Program-made: the position numbers and the translations under genes | The notes under the pieces: model-generated | What the model was told of the DNA's origin: nothing | Database searches by the model: none | What the model saw: the letters and a program-made list of their open reading frames with translations, nothing else | Shown: positions 50,480 through 62,800 of the stretch, piece after piece | How the letters are laid out: every line of letters starts with the position of its first letter | Position numbering within the stretch: position 1 is the stretch's first letter | NCBI GenBank assembly: GCA_008921705.1 | Contig: VFFE01007859.1 | Location: forward strand, 1,624,613-1,688,612 | Reading direction: 5' to 3' | Length of the DNA: 64,000 nt | Source of the DNA: Burhinus oedicnemus | Taxonomy: Eukaryota; Chordata; Aves; Charadriiformes; Burhinidae

Positions 50480-50765
50480 TTTTCCCTCCAGAATAAGCTG
50501 CAGGCAGCAGATTTTTGCTTCTCTGAGAAAGGGAGGCCAGAGGAAGACAAGGAGGGAAGAGCGAGAGCAGACCCGTGCTGCATCCCCAGTGAGCTGCCCC
50601 CACTGTTGGGGCAGCAGGAGGGAGGAGGAGGAGGAGGAGAGGAGCACCAGCACCAGTAGTCGTGACTTTCCCAGGTTGTGGCACAAACCCTGCAGGCAGG
50701 AGGACCACAGCCATTTTGCTGCTCCTGGCAGCCTGTTGCCAAGGGCAACTGTTTATTTTGCCTGT
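50480..50765. other. GC-rich block with GGA repeat in intron 3
   Basis: A locally GC-rich, purine-skewed stretch contains a (GGA)n tract at about 50616-50645 flanked by CAGCACCAGCACCAG-like words. It is open in both a + frame (50463-50891, 142 codons) and a - frame (50340-50795, 151 codons), as expected of low-complexity GC-rich DNA. Neither translation looks like a protein family. It may be a regulatory element or simply a compositional island. Confidence 0.35.
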
Positions 50766-53468
50766 GGAGCCAGGTCTGACTGTTTCGTTGATCATTTTAT
50801 ATCAGTTGCGAATGCAGCGTTGCTTAGCTCCTTTTTAAGCAATCCCAGCCCGTTCAAAGGCTGGATGTGTAGGAGTTTTTACAACCACTGAAACATTTTT
50901 TTTTTTTTTAATCACCTGTTTCTGGACTATTTTTGGGTGCTAGTTCCCTGTGTTTGAACCCAGAGAGCTGAGGGGAGTTTATAGGTGATGGGCTTCCTTG
51001 GGTTTAATATGATAAACTGTATTATTTTCAGCTTTATAGTAGCTTCGTTATCGACCTTTCGGTTTTGCTCATTTTAGCTACACACTAGTGGTGAGGGATC
51101 AATCATTCAGATATCCTTATTAATTTTGAGGTTTATTTCCTGGATGTTTTTAAATTAATTTGGAACCTGATAATGGTTATTTATTTTATTCTACGCCACC
51201 TTCAGGGATATTCTGGAACAGATGTAGAAATCTGGTTTGGTTATCTTCACTTGCACCTTGCAAGCACTGTCCTTTCTCTTTTGACTAGTTTTGATATTTG
51301 GGGTTACAATTTTTGGTGATGCAGTTTTCTTTGACATAAAGAGAACAGATGTGTACTTGCATGTACTCTGAACCTTGTTTTACTTTACATTCTCCATTCA
51401 TTTTACCTTAAGTCCTTCTGCAATGCCTTGCAGCCTTTCCTAGATATGATTAGAAGGGAAATAAAGTGGTGTTTGATTGTGGTATTTTGCAATCTGAAAT
51501 CTCATTTGAATACGTACTTCATATTTGCAAATGTGAACTAAGCAGTATCAGTGAGCACAAAGTGTACAGTGTTATATTCCTTACAAGCTACTAGATGTTC
51601 CTTTTTTTTACAACTAGGTAATGAAATGGTGGATTACCAAAAAATAAAAAAATCTGAAAACATTCCTCAGTGGATTATAGTACTCTCCGGGAGTTAAATT
51701 TTGAGTTTATGTATTACTTAAGTGTAGCATTTATGACTTGGCATTTAATAACATGACATAGACATTTATAAACCCGGTGAGATATTAAGTGATCAACCAT
51801 GGAGTGATTGATTATTGAGCAATATCATCTGCTATTGGCTGTAACAGCAGAGTACAGTGCTTCATACTGCATAGAGTTATTTTATTGGCAAGGAAATAGC
51901 CAAGGTGTCATGCTGCTGTATTTTGCTGTTCTTAATTTCTTTCAGTCCAAACTATACAAATGGAGCTAGAAGCTCTTCTGTTAAATAAATAAAAATAGAT
52001 GTTACAGTTTTTCATTTGAAGCATTTATCAAGTAAATCATTCGTGGTGCTTGCATAATAGTTCAGGAAAGTGAGATGATCTACTCTAAGCTAGGGTTGTA
52101 GCTGGCAGACTGAAATTTTATATGCTTGGGAATACAACAATTCTCAAGGTACAGAAATAATGAATGACTTGAAACTCCAGTAACACGTTATGTTACAGTT
52201 TTATGAAAATGTTATTTTCTGTCCAAGCTATTTTATGCCATGACTTGTTCTTTTATCCATAAACATACTTTTGTCATTTTTCTTTATGCTTTATCTTTTT
52301 ACACAGTTTGCTCTGAGAAATAAGATAAACATTTGACAGCATTTGTATTTGCTGAGATACTTAGTATAAGATCGCGATTAGGCAATAAGTATTCCTTCAA
52401 AGAGAAGTAAAACATCTCAAAACGTTAGAGCTGACATTTCTCCATAAACTTGTGGCAAATGAGATTGTGAATCTGTTAGATACTGTCATCTTTTGGTACT
52501 GTTCAGCAGATCCAGTGTAAGTCTAGTAATTTATCTAAAGAAATGTATGATATGGGTCACTGCAGTCCTATAGAGGGTAAGGGGAGCTGTGTCATATATT
52601 TTGTAGTTGTTGCAGAGTTGTTTGGGATGATGCAGTTGTGAGCAATTCCAGTGGTGTTGCTATTGGAATTAAAATAAGTTGTCATTTCCTACTACATATC
52701 TATACATTGTTGTACAAGTTAATGGCAAAAAATATACTGACTGTGTTTCTTTCTTAACTGAAATGACAGTAATGGTAATACAAGTTGAGTTGGGGAAAAA
52801 GTATGTGCTTTCTACTCAATTTTCAAACTCTGCCTGATAGGCTAATGGTGTAGTTTATAGGCTTCCCCAAAGTCATGCATTGCTTGTTGAATAAATTTCT
52901 GTTAGTAATTGAAAATTTGAAAAAAGAGAATGTTTTAAGCAGTTAGTTTTGTCATTCAAGAAAAAAAAAAGAAAACCTGTAGAGACAGATTTTATCAGCA
53001 TGAACCTTTCTGTATGAATGTGGTGGATTGATGTTAGTACACTGATAGCTCAAGCCTCTAACCAGGAGACAGAGACCTTACTAGACACAGCGAGGTGCAG
53101 GGGGATACATCTTTCCTATAGATCACACAAACTTTGGCATAAATAAAGCATTCAAGAATACGCAGAACTGAAATCTGTGGTGTTTTAGCTGGCTAGCACT
53201 AGGCATCTTAGTGCTTTACTAATTCTCTCTTTGAACGTAAAATCAAAAAGGAAAGATGAAGAAATATGATGTCACTGGTTTTACTAGAAATCACTTGGGC
53301 AAGCGTGCAACAATTCATTAAAAGAGCTAGGGAGAGTAAGATCGCCTACTGTTTGGTCAGCTTTGTAAATTACCAAACATTTGGTAGAACGCTGTCCCAC
53401 CACTCAAACATGCCTATGCATTTTGTTGAGCATCCATAGTTTTTTTGCTATTGCTTTTGATGAATGTC

Positions 53469-53555
53469 AAAAAAACCCCCAAAAAAACAAAACCCACAAC
53501 CAAAAAAAAAAACCAAAAAAACCCCACCAAAACAAAGAACCCCACAAAAATAACC
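53469..53555. repeat. A/C-only low-complexity tract
   Basis: About 87 bases almost entirely of A and C, with recurrent AAAAACCCC words and a few isolated G. The opposite strand reads as G/T-rich and produces spurious hydrophobic ORFs (53414-53642, -). Confidence 0.88.
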
Positions 53556-55458
53556 CAGGAGATTAAATGGAAGAGTAAGATAGAAATTGGGAATGGTGTT
53601 ACAAATGTTTGTTTTCTGTAACACAATTTGGAAACAAAGCAAAACTGACTCTAGGTCTGGGTATTTCTGTAGGCACCTACCTAGTTCAATGAAGATAACA
53701 GTTTCAGTCCTGGAAACTACCTGTATGAATAATTTCCCTGGGTTTGGTAAGAGCTAACTTGATTGCAGAATGACTTCCTTGATTTCACTTGTTAATAGGT
53801 TGGGTTTAAGTAATCAAGTAGTTTGATAACTAAATCAACCTCGACTGAATGATAAAAAGAAACTTGAAATCACATCAGGCAAATAGCAAAAGCCAGATTG
53901 ATATCATTAGCATAAAATTGTTATATATGGGCAAAATTCAATGACATGAACAGCTTGTTTAAAAGGACAAGGAGGTCTGGAAAGGGTAGTTGCAGTAGAG
54001 ATAACAGCATGTTTTGCTTGTGTCAAGTAAAGAATTAGCTGAACTTCAGCATGACATCAAAAGCTGTTGGAGTTGCTGTTATGTAGTTTCTGGCTTTTTC
54101 TGTTTCCTTATGACTCCCAGCTCCAGGGATACTGGTTCTAGTTCTATAAAACTGAATGAGGTGTGCTGCTTGTTCTGTCTATGAGGACAGTAACTTTGCT
54201 GCGGCTGTGAGTTTGGCTCTTTAAGAATGAGTTTCTAGGAAAGGGAATATATCTAGACAAAACCAGATCGGTATCTTTTCCTGCTATTCAATATATGAAG
54301 TACTAATGAGGTTATTTAATTCTGTATCATACAATGAATACGATAACACTGAGAACAGATTAGGACCTTAATCTAGAGAAGATTCCTCAGCAAATTTAAA
54401 AAGGAAGATCAAATCAGTATCTTCATCACAATTATGTACGAACGCAGTTTAGGGAGAGTGTCACTCTACCCAGGAAGAATTACAGGAATACTTAACCAAC
54501 CAGCAGAAGAACCACATTGCATGGCATCCAGTAGGTATCTTTAGACAGATTTCTGAAAGTATTAGTTAATTTTATTTTTAATAGACAGCAGGCATAGTTA
54601 CTCATTTTGACCTCTGTAAATCAGAAGTGAATTTGTTTTAAAGGCAAGAAAAAAATTTTCTGAAATGGAAATATTTGTAGTTGAAATTGCTTTAGAAAGA
54701 AACACATATTAATCATAACAATATACAGGATAATGAATATAGACTAATGTTCTAATCTGGTAAAACCTATTTTTAGCTTTTATTTATTTAATACTAGTTT
54801 TTCTTCAGTGTATAGATGCTGAGTTGAGGAAGGCAAATCTTTTCCACTGGCAGCAGAGTTTTTATCACTTCAACCAATAATCTCTTTGTGTATAGAATAT
54901 GACAAAATGTAGAAAAAAATGTTTGTCAAGTGAAATTACTTTTACTTGTAACAGAATGGGTATGAGTTAGTATTGATACATTATGTTAGTGGAAGTGTAA
55001 TTCAATAGGTGTTTGTACTTACTGAGGAAGATAAGCAATAGGTATGTATATAAAAGCAGAGAAAAGAATAAGATGGAAAAAAGCTAGCTAAGAGAGTTTT
55101 GTGAATTAAGAATAAAATGAATTGCTAAATAATTTTAGTCAAAATGTAACTGTCCTGTTAAACAAGATAACAACTAGATTAGAGAAGTTTCATCTTTTGT
55201 CACCTAGTGTAACTTCAATACAAATCTGATATAAATGGCTGATAAGCACTTCTTTAGTAAAAATTAGAATGTTTAACCCCCCCCCTTTTAACAGCAAATA
55301 AACACAGAAGCGAGCATTCCATAATAAAGTAGTCTTCTTAAAGTTCGGGTATAATGCTAAAGTGTCAAATTGCTTAGTGGTGTAGAATGATCTCAGGTTT
55401 TACCATAATCCAGTTATGCAAAAGATTATTGTAAAGAATGCCCAGTGATTGTTATGGG

Positions 55459-55485
55459 CATTAAAGCACTGAGAGTGCTTTAATG
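55459..55485. repeat. Perfect 12-bp inverted repeat (hairpin) with 3-nt loop
   Basis: CATTAAAGCACT at 55459-55470 is exactly complementary to AGTGCTTTAATG at 55474-55485, with loop GAG. It lies in unique sequence of intron 3. Confidence 0.82.
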
Positions 55486-58400
55486 AAGACTTAATCCATG
55501 TATCAAGATGAGTACTCCTCCCATCAAAAGTGTTATATCAACAATTTATGCCAGGTCTTCTGTCTTGCTTCAAAGTTTGTCCATGGTGGCTTTAGATTCT
55601 CTGAATAGTCTGACCTGTTCTTCGGGGAGGAACTTTTGTAAGCAGCATTGTGGTGAAAATGCTAATAAATACTGCAGTTGTTTTGTTTTCTCCTCAATTA
55701 AATGCTTTTTCCATTACAAACCATTCTTTTTTCTTATGTTTCAATAGCTAGTTTTCACAAGATGGACTTGTCTTAAAAATAATTTCAATGCAAGTATAAC
55801 CTGTGTATTCCTAACCTATATTCATCCTGGCTACTGAAACATTGATATACTGATTGGAGTTACTCATATAAAGGGAAAAAGAAGTGACTATTTCATGTCA
55901 CTTGGGAATTTGGGACATGAAAATCTCTTGAGTAAGTTAAATTCTCCACTCTCACCCAGAGAGTGTTGACATTTTTGGAAGACAATTAACACAGTAAGTT
56001 CAGTGTGACTTTGGATGTTCTGTTTTTTAATTCCCCATAACATTTATAATAGCATGTTGTAGCCTTTATAGTAGCACACATATACACATAAAATCATAAC
56101 ACAGACTGTGAGTTTGAAGGTTTTGTTAGTACATTGTTGAAAAAAAAGTTTTTTTGGTTGTCAGTATGGTTGATAAAATATCTACTGGATTGGTAGGTAG
56201 TTACATAAAGAGCGGTAAAATCTCTTAGGGTGAATGTAACAGTATATGTAATGTGACATGCAGAAGAAGAAGCTGTATTTTAACAAAAAATGATGCTTCG
56301 GAGTTCAGTTTAAAGGATTTTTTTTTTCTTGATTTATATTTATTGTAAGTGAAAGATTATCTCAAGCAGTCACTTTCTTTTGATGAATGAGAAGAGGCAT
56401 TGGATAAAACAAAGCTTTTGATTTAGTGATACTTTTGGCTTTCAAAACTCGGAATTAATTTTTAGGGTACCTTGTTATTTGAAAAACATTCTTATTTCAA
56501 AGGAGGATGTTTAGGACTTAATCCCATTCCAGACGAAGGCATAACATAGAGACCAACACCGTACCATAGTATCACACTTGTCACTGTTAATGGATAGCTA
56601 CACTCTGCTCTGCTACCCTTTCAGTAAGTCCGTGCTTGAGTTTAGCTGTTGTACAATCATGACAAGATTCTGCCACCTCCTGACCCTGTATGTAGCCAGT
56701 TGTGCCTATGGAATAGAAACCTGATGTCCTAGCAAATTGGCATGGTAACATTTTTCAGTCACCTCATGGTAGCTGAAATTAATTGCAGGATAGCATCGAA
56801 GACTTAATATATTACACAAATTAGTATTTTATATGTATGGTTTTTTCATTATTACTTCGTGATGATGTCCTACTATGTAGAAATAAAAGAACTGTCATTC
56901 CTGAAACTGGCGTCCAGTGGACAGCTAATGATTGTTTCCCTCCTACCTCAATAGTATCTACCAACCTCCTAGATAGGAAATTTATTTCATTTCATGGGCT
57001 GTGTATCTGTTGGGAGTTCTTGCTCTCTTGCTTCCCAGGAGCTCCCCTGTTGTAGTGATAGTTTGCATTTTATGTTCTTGAAGAACTAGTTTATAACTGC
57101 AAATGCAGTCTGGATACTTCATGAAATCAGCTATCAGTTTTGTCACGGATTCTGTGATGAGTTGAATTGTTGCTATTTTCATGTAGGTGTTTTACCAACT
57201 CAAATCAGTAACAGGGAGTTACTCATCCTAATTGTAACCTTTGACTTCTGGTCCATAATCAGAATAGAGCTTGAAACGGCAAAACCTGCATGTTGATTGG
57301 AAAAGTGAAGTGAGAAAAGCAGATAACTCCAGGGTGTACCAACTCATTCTGAGGTTTTATGTTAACTTGCACAAGTTGTAGCTCTTTTCCGTTACCTATG
57401 GATGCACTGAAGATGAAACCCATTTAGAGTTGCTTACGCGTAATTACACCCACTTAGAAATCACTTCTGCTTTTGCATTTGCACCGCAGTTCCAACCCAT
57501 TACTGAATGTGCTTAATAATAATTTACCAAGCGTTACAGCAAACAAAGAACTCCTGCTGAAGGAGAACAAATAGCTGAGTTAGAAAACGAACTGGCTGTT
57601 TTCTTAAACAATCAAACAAAAAGACCACAACCTAATTGACAGAGCCGAGTTTGGATTCTAGCTAAATGACGATCAGCACAAGTGTCTTGCCAAATGAAGA
57701 GATAATTTGGGAAAATGTGTGCTTCAGCGTTTGGTCCCTTACAGTAGGCTGTTTATTTTATTTCTGTTGCCTAAAGGCACAGAGTAAGGAAACCTAAAAC
57801 TGCTGGGAAATCATCACGTTTTTTTGATTGGGTGTTTTTTTCAGTCCTCCCTGGTATAGTGATCATGCTGGCTTCCCCTTTACAACATATGGTCAGGTTT
57901 GGAGAACACCAAAGAGTCTGGCTTACGCTTTTCTCCATCTTGAGGGATTTAAAATCCTCTCTCTCCAGAGACTATGTGACCAATCAGATAATTCTGGAGT
58001 TCAACAGTTGCTGAGTTTTCAGGAATATGAATTTGGATTTGGGCACTGTAATTTGGGATAGATAGGATTTAAGCACTTAGGTGGACTTCTATATCTAGCT
58101 CAGGTGCCTAGCAAAGATACAGTGTGACTGGCTTACTAGTTTTGTGATTTGAAAATGAGTATTTCTTCCAAGAATATTGCTGCAGGTTTAACAGAACAAG
58201 TGGAAACTATTAGTTCTTTGAATCCCCTAATTATCTGTTGTCAGTGTTGAATTAATTTAAAATATATTCTTTACATTATTGTTGTGAGTATTATATAGGT
58301 TAGGATGCGTGTGATAGTATAATGTGGACAACAACTGATATTAAGGATGAACAGGTTATTATATGTCAGATATGTATTATCTGTGTTGTTACATGTGTTT

Positions 58401-59721
58401 ATACTTGCAAGTTACAAGTACTTCCCCTATGTCACTGGTATTATTCTGACATTACAGTCAACATGAGAGGACAAAGAAGGGTTGTTACACCGCTTACTAT
58501 ATTACACCTTGCCACAGCAGCATTTAAGGAAAAGAAACACTCTCCATAGGTTGGAGGTGTGGTCTTGGGCAGGTCATTTAAGACTTAAATATGAATTTGG
58601 CATTTATAGTAGGACTAGGAGACAAGCCCATGCACCCTTTCTCAATTGAGCGTCTTGTACGCAAGTGGAGCCATGTTGTGAATGGACTCCTTGACTCCCC
58701 TACAATGGACAAACCTATACAGTCACTCAACTTTGTGGTTAGAGAATTTCTGTAAGTGTGAGTTTGAATTTGCTTGTGCAGAGAACAGAACTGAATATGG
58801 GTGACCCATATCAAGTGTACAAGTGTTTTAACCAGCAAGTTATTACATAAAATAATTATTTTTTTCCTTTTGTGGTCTTATGTAAGAAAGCCCAAGATGC
58901 CCCTGCAGTTTGCATTGAGTTTTCCAAGTGCTCTGAAAGGCATACTGGCTCAGGCCTGTCCTGGGTTTAGATAGAGGTTTGACTACTTTCTGGTTCCTTA
59001 CTTGACTTAAATATAAATTAGCTGTGCAGATTCATAAGCTGGTAGTATTATAAACAAGACTCTTGGTGCCTGAGTATTACTGCCTAAAATGGGGGATTAT
59101 GGCACATCCTTCAAGAGTAGTGTTTGGAACATATGTTATAGACTTTGACTTATTTAGATAGTTTGATAAAAAGTCACTGCTAGGAGTTTCTAAGCTGAAT
59201 GTGTAAGTTTATATAACTGTGATATGATAGCTGTGCAGCTAAGTTTTACGGTTATTTTGCTTTTGGGAAATAAGCTGGGGCATGAGAGATTTAAAATTAG
59301 GGTACAAGCTACTATGTAAGCATCTGTATGTAGAAAAACTGTCTTAAGGTGAATTAGTGCTTTTGATCTACTTCTTGGTAGTAGTTAAATTTAATCTATA
59401 TTTAATTGATGATTTTAGATAAATAATATCAGAACTATAGCAGTTTCCTTTCATCAATGTGAATGTCTTGGCTTGTCAGTTGGTATCACTCTGCAATTTT
59501 CTTGGAGCTGAACCTGTTACATCAAGTGAGGATCTCTTTTTCCCTTGGTGTTTAACACCTGTGATCATCCAAGATGAAGGTACCCTACTGTGTCCTCATT
59601 CCTTTTCTGCCTGTGCCCAAAATGCCTGTGCAGTTAGGAAAGCATTGTAGTGAGGTTCTCTTCTTGTCTGAGGAAAAACCATGAAGCCAAAGAAGTTAAA
59701 TGCAATGTCTTAGTACTCCTA

Positions 59722-59850
59722 CTGTGTGTGCATGTGTGTATATGCATATATACACACATATGTACATACACATGCATGCAATGTATACATTACATGTAAT
59801 CTATACATTACATAAGACTCAGTAATGTATGCATAGTATGTATACATTCA
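59722..59850. repeat. Palindromic TG/CA/TA-rich microsatellite region
   Basis: A mixture of GTGTGTGCATGTGTGTATATG, CATATATACACACATATG and repeated GTATACATTACAT words, with the GT and CA halves facing each other. Prone to cruciform formation and length change. Confidence 0.82.
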
Positions 59851-62800
59851 TAGTGTATTTCTTGTACTAGTGAAAAAGAAGTAAAGAATAAATAAATATA
59901 CAGTCTGCATGGAGACAGCAAACTGTTTACCAGAATATACTGTTATCTATCTCTTTGGGAGACTGAAGGAAAAGAAAAGCTCAGATGTTAAATCAGAGAA
60001 GACAGCAGAATCAGCAACATTCTTAATAAAACTAGTAGGAAGTAATCCTGAAAACAGCTGCTTTATACTTAATTTTCAGAAATAGAGATTAAGAGTAGAA
60101 AGAAAATGTAAAAATCTAGAAAATTGATTGGTTTTAAATTAATGTTGAACATTCTTTTGAAACCAGTGTGGCTACTTTTTAAAGTACATTTATCTAACTT
60201 CCTGGAAAAGTTATATATATGTATAAAAATTCTCATTTCACTGTACTTCAGTGAAAGAAAGTGACCACCATATAAAAATCAGCTTATTAGTCTGATGGAA
60301 CTTTTTTTTTTTAAATTCTTTGAATTGAGGAAAAAACATAGATAAAGCTGTGTGTCTCTATTCAATTATATAATATATATTTAGGTCTATATGTGAAAGA
60401 GGGAGGATATAGATATAGCCACTAATTTTAGATATTAATTTACTTTCTTTCCAGTTATTTTTGCAATAGAAGTGTGAACATAAGAACTTGCAAATGGTAT
60501 TAAAACAAACTGAATATTTGCACTATTGAATTGTCTCAATCTTAAAAGGAGGTGTTCTGGTGAAAGACGCAAGCACATGATACACACTATTTAGTATACA
60601 TAAAATACACTATTTAGAAAACCAGCATTTGTAACTAAGAGTTTTAATGTGGGGGTTTTTTGTGGCAAAAATGATTGCTTACATATTGCTTTGTAGAAAT
60701 AGCAAAAAAAAAAAATCAGTATTTTTAAAAGTAATAAGGATAATATGTGTTCTGTTACGTCAAATATGTCTGCTTGGTTTTATTATTAGGACTGATTGTA
60801 TTTTAACAGTCTCAACGGTGAACTACAGGAGAAGGTAAATATCAAGATAAGTAACATTCACAAATGATTGTAAATTGAAAGCTTTTCCCACACCACAGAG
60901 GTCAGAGAAATGTTCAAACCAATTAAACATATGTAGGTATATGCAGCATCCATATGTGTGCATGTGCAAAAAAGGTACATATGTGTTTGTGTGTACTCTA
61001 TATGGGTATGTTTGGCAAAATACTTCAGAAAAAAAAATAATCAAATGAGTTATCCCCTATGAGGACAAATGCACACACACAGAGATACAAAATACGGTTT
61101 TGCATGCTCCCATGTAGTCTGCGGGATTTTTTTTTTTTCCTCATGGTTTTATTTGAGTCCTGACCTTGTTCAACATTGTTACGGCAGTAGGAAACAATAC
61201 TGGCTTTCCTCTGACAAGCTACTTAGTGCAGCAGTAAATCAGTCAAAAAAGAAAGAGTTTGGAAAGCACCCAGCATATAGAAGGTCAGACAGTATAACAG
61301 GCATTTATGTTTTAGTATTATTTCTGTCAACAGCAGGTTAGTATACCGGAAATGTCTTCTCCTTATCTATGTCTCAGAATCATCAAAGTAATCTGTTTCC
61401 TATCCAGTGGAGTTCCAAAGGAAAGCATCTCATAGCCCTTTTGAATGCCTGTGCTGTGCTTGGATGAGCAGAGACAGCTGGAAGTAATTAGAATAGACTG
61501 ACATGTGAAATCACGTGGGAAGGGATTAATCTCACTAAAGAAGAGGAATCAATGCTCTGTTCTGTAGGGGAAGAGGAGTTCAAGTACAAGAGTGAGCAGA
61601 TTTTCAAAGGGGCACATGGGAATTGAGCTGCGTGATTGCACTGATGCCATTTAATATTGTAAATCACATTCTAGCCTCAGTAGATTGTATTTAAAAACAG
61701 GCTGATAATCACAGATGATAGTTTCGTAAGAGCATAGGAACTGCCAGGCAGGAATGAAGCAGTTGCTCCTTTATCCTAGTCCTCCCTCATAGCTCTCCTA
61801 AAACACACAGTGATACCAGACGAGAAATAGAACATTAATACGTACATAACTGTAAATGTTACATTTATAATGTGAAAACAGTGACATTTCCTGGACATGC
61901 AAAGTTTGATCATTTCATTTTACATGTGCACATTATTAGGGATAAGTCGGTTGGAAATCTTTCGCTCTTGAAAGGGAAAGAGCTTTTGTTTTAATGTAAG
62001 CAATATCCTTTAAAAAACCCAAACTTGTACTATATCTTCATTTTCTCTCCAACTGAATAGATGTATTTTATGTTTTGCATTTTGCATTTGCATTGTGTTA
62101 AGCCTCTCTATGTATTTTCAGTACTAGTATGACACGTATAACACACAGGTCTGCTGAAGCACCTTGCCCAGTATGTTATTTCTCCTCTTAATCTTAGTAT
62201 CAATGTGATATTGTAACTGTCAGTAGTTTATTGGTGCAACAGCAAATTACTAGTCTAAGAATTTACTGTTTTACAGTCATACAAACCTGCATCATTTGGG
62301 AACTAGATAGAGCTTTTCTTCTACTATCACAAACTAAGTGATTTTTTTTTTTTAAAAATCCTGAAAAACTAGGTGAGACAACTTAAGTAATTATTGGATT
62401 GTGAGAATATTCACACATGCTTTAATAATCGCCCTAGAGAATTCTGTATTTTTGTATTGATTTGGGCCTTCATAATCTGTGGATTGGATTCAGAGACTTT
62501 CCAGTTTGTTACCCATCTGAGGTGAATTTTTCTTGTTTTTAAATTAGGTAACTGTTCTGGCAGTGATGCCTTCATAGGAGATGGGCAATGTTGTTGATGT
62601 CCTAAAGTATCGTGCTTATCTGCCATCTAGAACTGTTGATGAGTTGCCTTTTGAATGTCATTTCTCTGCATGACATTCTGGCAGTCACTTCCACCTGCAG
62701 GTGTCCTTCCTTTTGGTTGTTCAGCTCAAGCAAAACCGGTGTTTAAAATTGCGTACAATGGTTATTCTGGAAAGAAACAGACCCTTTCTTGTTTCGTAAC

